From contig OZ038527.1 in assembly GCA_964036665.1 (NCBI GenBank), forward strand, positions 8,153,835 to 8,217,834: DNA of 64,000 nucleotides, written 5' to 3'. A program made the position numbers and the translations under genes. Positions 1 to 15,200 of this stretch are shown here, piece after piece. The first letter of the stretch is position 1. Every line of letters begins with the position of its first letter. The notes below the pieces were generated by a model. It worked only from the letters and a program-made list of their open reading frames with translations. It was not told the DNA's origin and did not search any database. The stretch comes from Gordius sp. MW1 (Eukaryota; Nematomorpha; Gordioida; Gordea; Gordiidae).

Positions 1-85
1 GTTTTTTAAATGTTATTTTGATTATTTAATTGAAAGCAGATATGTTGATATTTAACATTTATGCCTAAAAACTATTACTACATAG

Positions 86-277
86 GTAAGAAGGCAGAAC
101 CGGAAGAAAAATTAGTGCCAAGCGAGGAAGAAAAGGCTATCAAGGTTCCAATAAGTATAAATATAATTTGTCTGAGAGAATCTCATAAAATTTTAGGTAA
201 AAAGGAGGACATGGAAGTAGATGAAGTCAAAAAGAAAGTTCCCGAAGAAGAGAAACGAGAAAAAGTCAAAAAAGAAG
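86..277 (+). CDS. PEVK-like exons 1-2
   Basis: Exons 86-154 (23 codons) and 197-277 (27 codons), both phase 1 at each end. The peptide is rich in Lys, Glu, Val and Pro, with motifs such as KVP and KKKVPEEEK, and has no folded-domain signature. This matches the modular PEVK exons of titin-family genes, which code for an elastic disordered spring. The block is duplicated in tandem at 1188-1377. Introns are small; 278-492 holds nothing recognisable. Confidence 0.8.
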
Positions 278-3200
278 GTAAATAAATAGGCTAACCAAGT
301 CACACTACCAGACCCTCTTTGACATTAGGCGAAAAAAAGATATATTTTCAATAAATCTTATAATGGGAATCGTCAAATACTATATTACATCAGATCTGAA
401 TATGTTTGCAAATGACTAAACTTTTAAAAATCAATTAGGGCATGAAAAATCTATTTTTTTATTTTTTTTAAATACATTTTTTGAACCATTAGCTAAAAAA
501 TATGAAGTTCCTGAAACGATAGCTACTGAAAAGGAACCGTTAGAAGAAGAAGAAGTATCTAAAATACCAAGTATGTATATTTTAAAAAGTAAATTTTATT
601 AGATTAGAAGTAGTAAATAATAAATTGATTGAGCTGATTATTTTATTTAAGTATTTTATTTAATAATTAAACCATTGTTTAACAATTTAAAAGAAACGAA
701 AAAAGTTGAAGAGCTCGAAAAGGTTGCGGCCAAAAAGGTTGAAGAACCTGAGCCAGAACCTGCAGTTAAAGTCCCAAGTAATTTTTTTAATAGTGTTGAA
801 ATAATTATATTTTTTGCATCATTTTATAATATTGTATATTTATTTATAAATGTTATATCGTAACTTATCAAGGCTAAAAAACGTTTGCTAACTGATATCG
901 ATTACTTAATGTAGAATTGCTATCCTAAGAAACTCCTTACCCCTTTTAAATTTATATTTTAAATTAATTAAAGGTAAGAAGGCCGATATTTCTGAGGAAG
1001 TTGAGGAAAAAATGGCCGAACCAAAAGAGGTTTCTGCTAAAGTTCCGAGTAATTCATTATATATGCCTTCAAAAGTTTTGCCAAATGCTTTTTAAATGTT
1101 TTTTCGATTATTTAGTTGTAAGCAGATAAGATCTGATATTTAACATATCTTACAATTTTATTTATGCCAAAAACTATTAAAACATAGGTAAGAAGCCAGA
1201 ACTGGAAGAAAAATTAGTGCCAAGTGAAGAAGAAAAGGCTACCAAGGTTCCAATAAGTATAAATATAAGTCTGAGAGAATCCTCATAAAATTATAGGTAA
1301 AAAGGAGGAAATGGAGGTAGAAGAAGTGAAAAAGAAAGTTCCCGAAGAAGAAAAACTAGAAAAAGCCAAAAAGGGGGGTAAACAAATTTACTATTCCATT
1401 TTGTCTTCATTTATTTTTAAAAGATTGGATTGGGGGCGAAATGCCGTGTAATTACCTTATAAAAAGTCAAACGTAGGTTCTAATATGTTGAGTGCATTTG
1501 TCCCCTGCTCCTTTGAGAAAAAGCTTTTATTGCGTTTTTCTTTTCACTTTTTGGTTAAAAATGATCTATCTGTTAAACAAATGGGCGCTTTTGACCTAAA
1601 ATCATTTTAGTTTGTAAAAGAAAATTTCATATTACAATATAGGTTAAATAATAACTATATTTACAAATAATTAAATCAATTTGTTGTTTAATTAAAAAAT
1701 CACAATTATTAATGCTGACCAAAAATTTAACGGCCTGTGTCTTACTCACAAGTACGCCTATGGATTTCGAATCGAATCGAGTCAAATAATAAACTGAAGA
1801 TACTGATTAGATTCGAAATAAATTTAATGATTTGAATTCGATTCAAATATGTTTTAAGTTTTTTATAGGACACTACAAATGCATTTCAAAAAATTTATTT
1901 AAAAATATATTAAACAGAAATTAAATAACAATAGCATTGGACATTAGTATTTATTATGTGTCCAAATGAAATTTAAATAAGTATGTTTATGATTACGTAG
2001 TTAAAAAAATGATAGCGGGAAATTTATCTAAATTGCGGTAAGATAAAAACAGCTGTATTTTATGCGTCTTGTCTATATAAAATAAATTGAAGTTACATGA
2101 TTTTTCAAATCTTTTTTTTTAAGGATTCGATTTGAATTTTCGAATCTCAGCAAGTTAAGATTCTTTCGAAATTTACACATAAGGATTCATATTAGAATAT
2201 AAAATAAAATAATTATAAGTGTTTTAATGGCGTTTTATACAGAAAAGCCGTCACCTCCTACTGAACCTTTTGAAGTAAAGGATTCAACTGCGAACTCAGT
2301 TACTTTAACTTGGAAACCCCCGTTGAGCAATGGTGGAAGTCCAATAAGGTAAAATTTTACTTTTATATTTACATTTTCTTATAAAAAGTTAATATAGCTG
2401 CAATCTAAGATAATAATGAAAATGAAAATAAAGTTATTTGCAAATAAAGTTTCATTTTGATTGGAGATTAGATATTACTAGGCATATCTTAAGCTAGTGC
2501 CAAGTATCGTAAAAATTCAATTATAACATAAGAAGGCTTATTTTCAAGTTTTGCAAATTCATGTCTTGTCAAACAGTTTAGCTGTTAAAAAATTTAATTT
2601 TTAAAAAAAGCTTAAATATAAGACGGCGTTCACGAAGGTTACAATTTTGATTTCGGATCGGGTTGTAAAATGAAAATTTAGATGCCATTATTAATTCAAG
2701 TACAACTCAACCAATAATTTTCAGGAAAATTCTAATTTTGATAATTTTATCAATCTATAAGTAATTACATCCTCGAGAAGCGGGAAATCGATAAAACTAA
2801 CTGGGACTTGGTTAATAATATGCTGCCTTCAACCATGGGAGTGGCCAAAAATTTGAAGGAGAAACAAAAATATTACTTTAGAGTAAAAGCTGAAAATAAA
2901 TATGGCATTTCTGAACCGTTGGAAATGACCGAACCTGTAACCGTTATGGCCAAATATGGTAATAATGTTTCTTAACAATCTTGCATGATGGATTTATTAT
3001 TTTATTTTGTTGATAAAAATTAAATTCATTGAACTTTTAAATACGTTAATATTTCTGATAACAATTCACCTTTTGGAGAAATTTGAAATGCAAGATAAAT
3101 TTGTATACAATATTAACTTGGATGGATTTACAAGAAGATCAATTCTTACATTATGGATTATTTCATGGATTTTGATTTTTTATAAAAATAAATCATTTCT

Positions 3201-6200
3201 ACTCATCAATTCATTAAACAACGTTGAATTTAAAAATATACAAAAAAGTTAAGAATATTAAAAAGAAAAATAAAAAATGCCCTGAGCATCTTATATTTGA
3301 CAACTTTTGTTACTCCCTAAGTTAAATGACCAATTTTTCGAAAAACAAGATGTACCGACTTTGCCGGGCAAACCCGAGTTGAAGGATAAGGACCAAGATT
3401 TTATTGAAGTAGCCTGGACACCATCGACAACAGACGGTGGGTCGCCTATTAAAAGGTACAGCGTTCAGAGAGAGGATATGAAAGTGAATAAATGGGAAGT
3501 CGTCGGTGAAACTGGTCCTGAGGTAGCAATCTTATGTCATAATATACGTTTACCCCTGAAAATGTTGCTATACATAATCACCATTTACAGCTGTACAACA
3601 ATTTATTCCTCAAATTCTCGGCGATAATAATCAAAAATTTATCAAACATTCATTGTAGTAGATTTTATCTAAAATTTTAATTAAAAAAATTGTTTAGAAA
3701 TGTATATATTGACTTTTCTTGTAACGGCTTAAATTCGACCTTAGATCAAGAATCATATTCTACAACCTATTATTTTTTGGTTGATGGCAAGAGTTCTGCA
3801 TTAAATCACTATAAAACAATACTGTTTTTTAAAGAGGATTCTACGCTATAATTTTTAGGAACTATCCTTCAAAGATACCGCGGTTATACCTGATAGAGAA
3901 TACAAATACAGGGTTGTCGCTGAAAACGAATTAGGCCAAAGCGAACCTAGCCCCACAAGCGACAAAATTAGAGCTAGCTCCAAAGCGGGTAAAAAATAAA
4001 TGCACTTTTGCTATTTTAACTAATAATATTAATTTATAATTGATGCAGAAAAACCTAGGTTTTTGGTGGATAAATTTCCGGGCAAAGTGTTCAAAATTAA
4101 GGCCGGAGAAAAGTTTGAAGGCATTTTCCCTTTTGTTGGCTCACCCGTCCCATCCGTCATTTGGACAAAGAATGGCGACACATTTGAAAGTTCCCCTGAT
4201 CATGTAAATCGGGTTTAAACAATTGTTGTGAAATAATTTATCCAATTTTAATTCATTAAGAAAATAGATTAGATTCGACGATGATAATTTTCTAAATTAT
4301 AATTAACCATAATTAGGATTCAAAATATCGATCCAATTGTGGTCGGGTTTATCACTTAAAAATTGAATAGTCTATGTTATTTTTATGATTTTATTTGGTT
4401 AACTTGATTTAAATTGCTCTTTTAACCTCTCCGCTTTATAAAGTTTGGGGTCAATCTTAGCTAAACATATTTCCTATATTCATATCTTAAAATCTCAATT
4501 TTGCGAACAAATTAGTTGAAGAAATGAGTATCGAAGATAAAATGTGATTCTGAACTTATATTAGTACAACCAATCTTCCATCTTTTTACAGATTATAAAA
4601 AACTCTGACGAAGACACCAAGGTACACTTTCTAAGTCCCACAATGAAGGATTCTGGAGTTTACAAAATCAAACTTGAGAATGAAGTAGGGCAAGACGAAG
4701 TCACTATCAAATTTTTTGTGCAAGGTAATACAGCAATAATTATTTTAGTTAAAAGATTCCAAAAAATAGGATAAAAATATAACGCATAATCTTTTATTTT
4801 TTAATAATAAGGTAAACCCGGGGCACCTAGAGGCCCGTTACAAGTGTCAGATATACAAAAAGACTCACTGGCCCTAAGTTGGAACCCGCCACTTTATTAT
4901 GGAGACGATTTTAAAGATTACGGTACAGAGTTATTTTAGATGTGCTGTTCTTTTAATAAAAACGTTCTTAGTTAAAATTTTTTAAAACTTTATTGGCGAG
5001 GAGTATAAATAATAAAATAAGTAATTAATTGGCAGCAAATTATTAAACATGAACCCAACGAGGCACACGTATTTAGCGATAGGAATCGGGGTTAGGGAGA
5101 CCGCGTTTTAATAAAACTAATTCAAATTTTTTGTTGGAATATCTTTTCAAGGTCTATTTTTATTATGTGATAAAAATTTTAAAAATGCCTGGGGCTAGTC
5201 ATAGCCGATAGATTAACCCTAACGTTTTCACTTCTTAGTAGTGTATGCCAACTCAATTAAATAAAAAGCTTGTTTCATTATAATAAATATAGAAAATTTA
5301 AATTTAATATGATTGTATTTTATATAATACAAATAAAAAAAGGGTCAAGATGACAATCTGACTTAAGTACACCTAAAAAACAGATTCTGCAACGGAAAAA
5401 ACTTTTAGTAGTGTTTTAATGTATAATCATAGTCTATTTTTATTACAAATGACACTAAGTTAGATTAATTACATTAAAAGTCTAATTCTATAATGTTTTG
5501 ATGTCCTTCACAACTTGAAATTGCCATAGATTATCTAATAAAAAAGTAGAAACTTTCCAATACAATAGGAATTTAAAAAAAAATAATGCATAAAAGATCT
5601 CTATTTTAATAATAACATAATAAGACAAATTCACGATCAGTATTATCAAAAAAATTAGTCATATTATTTCCTAAAAAATTGTGGAAAAGGTACTACGCTC
5701 CGTGAGAAAACGTTTTTTAAAGGAATTTTTAATCAGGCAAATAAATATGTAAAATCAATAAGATCGTTATTAAAAGAAAAGTTTAAAAAATTTTCCCGCG
5801 ATATAACTAGTGATCACTAATTATTATTATTATAATGTCGGGCCATATAGCTTTATCAATTGATTACCTTTTCATGTAATCAATTTACAAGTTTGACTTA
5901 AACGAAGACAGAGAATATTAACAAATATCTTTCAATTTTCGAAAAATAAACAAATAGACACACTAAAGAGAAGTTTTTTAAACATAGAGTGAGATATATA
6001 GTTGTTTGTATAAAAACAGAACTTTTTTCGTCTTTAGAAAGATTATAGTAATTCCGTTTAGACATTTTAGTCATTACATTTTTTGAATCTCACCTTAGAT
6101 CCTCAGAAGTAAACCCTACTTGCTGGTTCCAGAAAGTTTATTAATAGGTAGAATAATTTTCTTAAATTTTTTCAATCACAGAGGAGACCGGGGATAGTTA

Positions 6201-9200
6201 GAGCGGAACTACTTTTATCTTTGTAATTATTTTAAAAATAATAATCATAAAACATTAAAATTTTAACTATAAGTGTACTTTGTCATAAAGTATAAAAAAA
6301 ATTTCGAAAAAATTAAAATGATAAGTGGTTATTTGGGGTTTATAATAGCCTTAATAAAATTTGTTTTTTAGACATAATGCTTTTAGGTTTATTTTATAAA
6401 TGGATATCTTTTCAATAAATCCAATCCAATAATTAAATCTTTATGTAAAATCTAATATGTTAACTTATTAGATGTAAAAATAAATGGGGGTCGGGGCTAG
6501 TTGGAGATGAGTTAGTGCTAGCCATTCCACATATCTTACCTCATGAACAAATTACAAAATTTAAATTACAAAAATTTCATTTAATATTTTAACTTATTGT
6601 AAATTGGAAGAGAAATCGACTATGATTATATATTAATAAATAACTATAAGTGTTTTCCATTGCATAATCCGTCTTTTATCGATAGATATGATAGGTTGGG
6701 TTGTCACCTTGACTCGCTTTTAATGTGTGTAAAATATAATCTTAAAACTTGCATTCTCTTAGATTTTTATAATAAAACAAATTTCTTATTGATTTTAGTT
6801 GGTATACATTAAAAGAAGTGAAAACGTAATGGCTATTTTGTCTCGAACAGGGCTTTCTATGACTTACCTCGGGCATTTTTACAATTTTTAAGATTTTTAT
6901 TTTTAAACTAATCTGTGAGAAAACTATTAATTTTTTTTGTGGCAAACAAAAAATTTCAATAAAAAAAAAATTAAAAAAAAACGATTTTATTTTATATGGC
7001 TATTTTAGCCACGGTCTCCACTACTTGTTTCCTATTTTTTCTATCTGTCTTGCCCTTGCCACGCCCATGTTAGTGATCTATGTTTATAAATAACTATTAC
7101 TGTTTATTACAATTCATTATACAACTCCTATTGAAAAACACCAAAACATTGAAAGAACCATCTCTAAAATATATATGTACTGCAATTTTTAATCTTTACA
7201 CCTACAGAAATGCCGCCTATATTGGGGTATCATGTTGAAATGATGGATATCGAAGAAGGTACATGGGTATCTGTGGGAAAACCTGTTTCTGGACTAACTA
7301 AAAAAGGTAAGTTTATACACATTTAGAATTTCACATAAAATTTTGATCTCTCGAAATCAATATAAATTTTGGCCTTCCTTTTAATTAGTGCCGGATTTAA
7401 AGATTGGGAAAACGTATAAGTTTAGAGTGATAGCTGAAAATTATTATGGAAAAGGAGAACCGCTTGAGGGACTGCCGATAGTGTTTAAACCGCCCTATGG
7501 TATTTCGAATTCTTATAATGTGTTTTCAAACGTTGCTTAAACCTAAAAATTAATTGCCAATTTAGAAGTCCCAGGACCCCCGGGAAAACCGACAATAAAA
7601 GACTACGGAGAGTCTTTCGTAGCTTTAGAATGGAAACCACCAATAACAGATGGAGGCAGTCCGATTACAGGTGATTTACAGATAAAAATATAATTGTTTA
7701 ATTTGTATTATTTTAAAGTTTCTTTATATAGTTTCTCAGTCGTCAAATTTCAATTTTAAATAATGAATTTGTCTTAGAAATTACCAAAATTACATTTATT
7801 GCCTTTTTAAGGTTACATTATCGAACGACAGAGCAAAAAGTCTCCCGAATGGATTAAGTGTAACGATCACTTATGCAAAAAAACTGTCTATACAGTAAGC
7901 GGTTTACCTACTAATCAGGAATTTTCGTTTCGCATTATTGCTATAAATGATGCGGGTCCTAGCGAACCTAGCCCACCCTCACAAACCGTAATTACCAGGG
8001 AACCACCAAGTAAGTTCAATATAAGTTTAGTCTCGAAATTTCTAATGTTTTTTTTATATGTTTTGTTGCGAAAAATGATTGTTTATAATTTAATTTATAA
8101 TTAACATTTCTATTTATAATAAATTTGTGTTCACTATAATTGAAGAGTGTTAATTTTGACTAAAACACGTTAAATGTTATACAAGGCGTTCCGAAGCCAC
8201 CAAAGAACATTTACCCCGAAAAAGTCAATAACAACACAGTAAAACTGACATGGGATAAATGTCCAGATGATGGTGGTAGCCCTATTTCGGGTTATTTGGT
8301 TGAAAAACGCGCTAAGGTATTTTTAATAAATTTGCTAAAACCCATTAAAAAAACGTGCCTTGAGAAAAGCGAATAATTTTTACAATATTTTGCAGAAATA
8401 ATTTTTAAGGTCTATTTCTATTATAAGAAAAATTCGAAATCAAAAACAGAAAGAAAATTTAATTTTTTAAATTATGTAGTTAGTATTGGAATTTATAAAT
8501 ATTTTGCTCTTAGTTTGGCATATATATTGATATAAGTATTCTCAAATTTACCCTATTAACTAAAAACTAACATTTTAGGGAGGAGAATGGGAGCCCGTTA
8601 ATACTTCACCTATTGACGCCTTAACTTTGATGGTTTCAGAATTAAATCCCACGCAAGAATATCAATTTCGGGTCAAAGCAGTTAATGATATAGGTCCCGG
8701 AGAAGCAAGCAAACCTACGGGTTATGTTAAAATGGAAGATGAAGGAGGTAAGTAAAATTCCCATAATTTTAATTTCATGATATAACCTTTGTTTGTTATA
8801 TTAATCATCAGTATAAATTTTTTTATGAATCCTTTTAAAACATTCATATTTTAAAAAACATTATTTAATTTTAAAAAGCCAAAAAGTAAAAAAAAAATAT
8901 TATTTTATATAGTTAAACCAAAGATTGCCAAGGAGTTCTTTAAAGACACAAAACTGGCCGTTGGAAAGTCGTTATCGTTCGCTGTTCCTTTTACAGGCAC
9001 CCCGACCCCTGAAATAAGTTGGTTTCTAAACGGGGAACCATTGATGGCATCAGATAGCCTTATTATTAAAGACGATGGTAAAGTGACGAATCTAGAAATG
9101 CCTAGCGCAACTAAATCTCTGGAGGGATCTTTAAAAATTATGGCAACCAATTCTATGGGGGTAGATCAAGCTATAGCCATAATTAAAATATTGGGTAATT

Positions 9201-12200
9201 ATTGAAATTTATTATAGAGTTAATAATTTAGGACTTTATAGAAATTTGTATGAGACTATTTTAACATTTTTAAAGGTAACTATTGAATCTATACGTCAAA
9301 AAAGTAAATATTGAATCTATAGCGTTTTTGGCTTGCTATTTACCACTAATACTTATTAAAATTATTTAACGATAAATTCAATTTAATTAATTCCAACCTG
9401 CTATTTTATTTATTTTTTAATAATAGCTACTACTATTATACAGATCATGCATGCACAACTTCAAATTTCTAATAAAATAGGAACTTAGTTTACAAAAAAT
9501 CCACATTTTAATATGTCCGGGTGGTGAAAACAAGCAATTATAGGCTGCCCCCCCTCTAAATCCAAAAATTTGTTAAAATTTTTAAATTAAAATTATAGTT
9601 AAAATTTCAATAAATGATCATTTTGGCCCTCCCTAAATCATTATTGCCCCCCCCCCCTCTAATTCCAATGCTGGCTACGTGATTATAAACAACTTAATCG
9701 AATTTGTAAAATTTTCTCAATCATATATAAATAGATGTTCCGTCACCGCCTCAGGCGCCATTAAAAATCTCCGACATAACTGATAAAAGTTGCACTCTAG
9801 CTTGGAAAGCCCCTGCTTCAGACGGCGGTTCCCCAATAACGTGAGTCTATCACTAACATCAACGTTAAAATTGTCATTTTAGTTTCCCTTAAATTTTCCA
9901 AAATCGCTTGTTATAGCAACTCAAAACAATCTACCTTTAACAAATGATCACAATCCTATTAATAAAGATAACGATATGGTTTTATTATTTTGCCTCCCTC
10001 ATTTATATATATTATATGATATTCCCTCATATAGTTCCTATGTTTTATCCATAAGTTATGTCCTTCTCCTTTGAAACTTCAATTATAAACCCTATATAAT
10101 CCATTATATATGTGAAAATTGAAAACTTCAGTGTCTCATAAGCTTAACTATTTTCCGTTTTAACGCAGTTTTAAAAAAGAATAAAAATCTAAATTTTTAT
10201 GAAATTATTAGATCATACGTCGTCGAAAAACGAGATCTAACGGACGGAGAAGATTATTGGACTGAAGTGAGCCCGGACGTATATTCATTGAGTTGTTCCG
10301 TTCCTCATCTCAAAAAAGGACATTCCTACGAATTTAGGGTCAAAGCTAAAAATGCCATCGGTCTTTCGGAACCTCTAGTTTCACAAGAACCCATTGAAAT
10401 TAAAAGCCCTGCAGGTTCGCTTTTTAATTACTGGACATTGATATAATTAGATTTCGAGTATCTACCGAGTTTTCAGGTTTAATTTGGTAAAAATATTAAA
10501 AATCAATAAAACCTCAAAAAATTGATAAAATGCAGCATTTTTAACTTTTTGTATACACTAACACATTATTTTTAAAAGCCATATTAATTTGAATTTAAAT
10601 TCCCTTGTATAATCAGCTGTGCCTGGTAGCCCGAAAGATCTTAAAATAACGTCTTCGTCGCCAAAGGCTGTTCAATTATCATGGGTAGAGCCTGAATCTG
10701 ATGGAGGATCGCTGATTAAGGGTTATTACGTTGAGCGGAAGGAACCTACAAGAGAAAGATGGGAAGAATTGAATGAATACCCCATTAAGGTAATTTATTA
10801 TAAAAACTCTTATAAATAATTAACCTTTTTTCACTTAATTATATAATTTGGTATTACTTTAAATTTATTTAAAAACAATATAAAAATTTAATGCATAGTG
10901 CACTTGTTTTTTTCTTAGGAACTGACTTATACCGACGAGAAAATACGACCCGACAAAGCCTACCAATACCGCGTTAAAGCTGTAAACGATATCGGTAATG
11001 GATTACCGTGCAGGGCTATAGATTATGAACCATCCAAACTTTTAGGTAAAATACAGCCATAAACCTCTGCTATTTTAAACAATTTTTTAAAAATTTAATT
11101 ATTAAATTTATATCAACAACTTAAATAAAAAGTTTTTAATGTATTCTTTTATATTATATAAATCTTAAAGTTTAAAGAATATACGTTGACAAATTTAAAG
11201 TGTTTTTGCGATTCTCATGTACATTTCTAAGACAAACGTTTTTCTTCATTTTCTCATCTTATAAATAAGCAAATTTAAAATTATTAGCAGCCTCATGAAT
11301 TTATAATACATAAACATATATTCATATTTAAGGGTTACCAATAAAACCGCACGCGCCTATCGTGAAGCGCGTGGATCGGGGGAAGGTGGATTTGCAGTTA
11401 TCGTACCCAGAGCCACCGCTGGATGGTAAATTTGCCGCACCGAATTATTTGATCGTTGAAAAGCGAACTCCAGGCGGCCAATGGGTTCGGTGTGGTAAAA
11501 CGCCGGCCACCAAACTGGATATAACCATTTCCGATCTAAATGACGGCGAAGATTATGAATTTAGGGCAGTGGGAGTCAACGATAAGGGGCAAGAGGGAGA
11601 GCCTAGCGATGCTTCTCAACTTATTAGGATCCCGGATAAATCAGGTTTAACCACATCTTATTAAAATAGGAATCGGCCTACTATATATGAAGATGATAAA
11701 CAGCGTCCTGCTATAAAAAAATAAAATAGATTTGAGTGACTTGGATTATTCTTCAGAATGCTTTTGACGTCTAATTAAATGGTGAAACATCCATAAAGAA
11801 TGTTGTTTAGCAAAACAATTATTAGTAAAGGGTATTTGTATTTCATAAAACGTTAATAAATCGACTCTGGGTTGGGTTAAAAATTAATACTTAATATGGG
11901 TTGCGATTGACATCCAAAATTTTTACTCGTCACTTGTGTAAAATTTTATTATGAATTATATGTGTAGCCAAGCCGAGAATAGATCGCAACTTTTTCCACG
12001 ACTTAAAGCTCAAAGCCGGAGAAGATATTGACTTTCAGGTTCCATTTTTCGCCACTCCCATTCCCGACATCAAATGGAAATTCAATAACGCACCCGTTAA
12101 ACTGGAAGATATACCCGGTGGAGCTAAGATAAATAATACCGAACATTCGACCCATTTCAAAATACCCAATGTGTCGAGAGCTGATCATCAGGGTACTTAC

Positions 12201-15200
12201 ACCTTATCGATAGAAAATGAATTTGGATCAGACACCGAAACGATCAAAGTTACAATTATAGGTAATATAATATAAATGCAACATCAGTGAGAACGTTTAT
12301 ATTAGTATTCATGGGCAGAGCCAGAGGGGGCAGGGAGGGGCGGCTGCCCCCCTCTAAATCCAAAAATTCTTTGAGTTTTTTTATAAGAATATGGCTAAAA
12401 TTTCAAAAAAATATCACTTTGCCCCTCCCTAAATCGTGATTGCCCTCCCCTCCCCTCTAATTCCAATGCTGGCTACGCTCATGTTAGTATTAAATATAGG
12501 CGCTCATTAGCCTCTGGTTTAGGAATTTATTGCATTCACTAATGAAATAAAAAATGTAGACTCAAATTCCGCTATAGTTAACCATAACTCCAGAATTGTT
12601 GTGCTTTAATATTTAAGGTAATTGGCTCGGCGATGGGTTTGTTTTATAGATTTAAAATCGTAGTAAAACTTATGACGCGCTAGAATATGAGAATCTTTGT
12701 TGCTATTATTAGATAATAATTAAGGACCATTATAATTTTAACCATATGTTTATTTTGTCATAGGGTATAAATATAAATTTATGGCAGGAAAAATATAAAT
12801 TAAAGACTTTATAGGGGAAATGGGATTTTAAGGATGGTAGTAGCCTTGACAAAATTTTGTGATTTCATAAAAAATAATTAATTTTAGTTTTATCATATAA
12901 AGGGATATTTTTTCATATGCTAAATTATTATTTGTATAAAAATAGAGATCGGACTAATTGGGAAGGGTAGTGTTAGCCATTCCTCACTGTTTTATGTTGT
13001 CATCTTAGCACATTTTTTTGTATTGTATAAAATATAACCATAACATCTACAGTCTCTATGTTTTTCATCATAAAATAATTATTTTATTGATTTGAGTTGG
13101 CATACAAAAAAAGGCAGTGAAAACCTAAAGGCTATTGTATCGTCCTAAAGGGGCTGCTATGATTAATCCCGAGGACTTTTAAAATTTTAAGGTTTTTGGT
13201 TTTTTTAACTTAACTTATAAAAAAACTACCAATTTTTTCTCAAATTTGTTTTTCATATTAGAAATAGTCTTTAAAAATTAGTTTCAGCGAAAAAGGTTAT
13301 AAAATAATTTTTAGCTTTTTATAAAAGGCGATTTAATTTTTTATGGCTATTCTAGCCCCGGTCTCCCTAACATTTTTTCAAATTAAATGTTATGAAACTA
13401 AGTATAAAACATATTTATTCGAAATATTTTTAAATTAAAAAGAGCACTCAATTACTTGTTTATTTATAATTTATGGATTTATATTAAAAATCATTAGATC
13501 GGCCTTCTCCTCCCAAAAAACCTTTCAAAATTGATCAAGTAGATAAATCGACTGTTCGATTGTCATGGAAAGAACCTGAAGACAACGGTGGTTCACCTAT
13601 CACCAATTATGAAATTGAAAAATCTAGTGACGATGGCCAAACTTGGACTTCAGTCGGAGATGCCTACGATTTAAACGCAAAGGTTTGAAATTATTTTACA
13701 TACTAAAAAATTCCAGTTATTTAAGTGAAAAACAGGGCTTACAAACATCTATTATGAAAAATAGCTTACCAGGAACTTAATACACTATTCATTCGAACAA
13801 AAAGATTTTTCGTTTTTTGTTAGCATAAACGATTTCATGGCTCCATGGGCGTTGTCAGGGGGGGGGCATAAATTACGAGAAAAAAAATTTCAATGCAAAA
13901 ACTTTAAAAAATTAAAAAATTTATGTTTTGCCCCCCCCCCTAATACAAAACCTGGCAACGCCCATGCATGGCTTAATTATATACTATAACAAAGTGATAA
14001 TATTCCTTAAAAAGTTTTCATTAGTGATGCTTTTCTGTTAAATCGTCAGTATTTTATAGATAATTTAGTCCTTATAGACTTTTTGAGTTAATGACATACG
14101 GATATCTAAGTCAAGGATGCAATGAAGTTAGCCGTTATTTTATTATATGTATCTGAACTATGTGAAATCGCCAGCTTAGCCAAAACGCCTAAATTTATTA
14201 AATCTTTCGGGCTATGAGCGCGACGATTAACCTCGAAGGTTGATATAAATAACCAAAATTGGTGCAATTACATAAAATCATGCCTTTATCAAAAAGGCGA
14301 TGGTACTAAATAATAAATAGAAATCGATATACCAATTAGATCGAAATTTTTTGAAATATTTAGAATTTTTCAGTTTTTTCGATATTCTTCATCGGTGATT
14401 AACAGACTTCACTTTTGAAATTTAGTTAGACCATCTAGATAGACAAGGTTTGCTTAATTTATTATTAAATAAAAATAGGTTAAAAACTTGACACCGGGTA
14501 TTACGTACAAATTCAGGGTTTTCGCCATTAACAAAGTTGGAACTTCGGAACCACTATTGAGCGAACCGTACGAACTGGAAAGTGTTCCAGGTACACCTTG
14601 CCAAAGCCACATGATCATGATTTATATCTCATTTATAATACGGTTGTGCTATAAAAAACTCCTTTATTGTGGTAGGCTAAAGACAAAAAATAGGATTCCA
14701 TTACTAATAGTAATAAACTATATATATAGTTAACATTAACCCCGGGCCGTTTGTAAATTTTTGAGACCAGAAGCGCAAAAAGCCGACAATAACTTAATTT
14801 TAGCTTAAAACGACTTTTTTTAAATAAAGATAACTATCTTACCCTGCGACATTACAATTATTAGACGACGAAAGGAGGCCTAGTAAACCAACTGTTAAAG
14901 AATATGGAAAAGATTATGCCGATTTGGAATGGGAGCCTCCGGTTACAAAAGAACCTAAATATATTCCTAAGGCGTACGACGTTGAAAAAAAGGGGAAGAA
15001 AGATGAAGAGTGGAGTTTGGGCAAGCACGTAGCAGGTAAAAGTGACTAAAATTGGGTATGATATCAACTTCTCGTTCTGCGTTGTAGTGTCAATTTATAA
15101 ACCTTTTTACTATACTAAATCAAATCAGTTTTACAACTCAATACAAGTCTTTGGTTTGGTTAAATGGTTTCACTACCCATTAAACCTAAAAATACTGCTC

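Larger units (their letters stand above)
1..1390 (+). repeat. direct tandem duplication of a PEVK exon block (unit about 1.09 kb)
   Basis: Bases 1-290 and about 1087-1390 are near-identical along upstream intron, two exons and the intron between. Similarity stops just past the second exon in both copies (near 287 and 1387). The left border of the first copy is cut by the window edge, so the unit may be larger. Confidence 0.85.

Noticed and set aside
3007-3252. plus-strand open frame of 81 codons between Fn3 domains 1 and 2
   Set aside because: It lies in an intron, is rich in Phe, Ile and Asn as AT-rich sequence would be, and the domains join correctly without it.
6742-6945. minus-strand open frame of 67 codons
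   Set aside because: It lies in the GGAGACCG-ended repeat, is low-complexity and has no recognisable domain.
8905-9150. minus-strand open frame opposite Ig domain 2
   Set aside because: It is the antisense shadow of a coding Ig exon.
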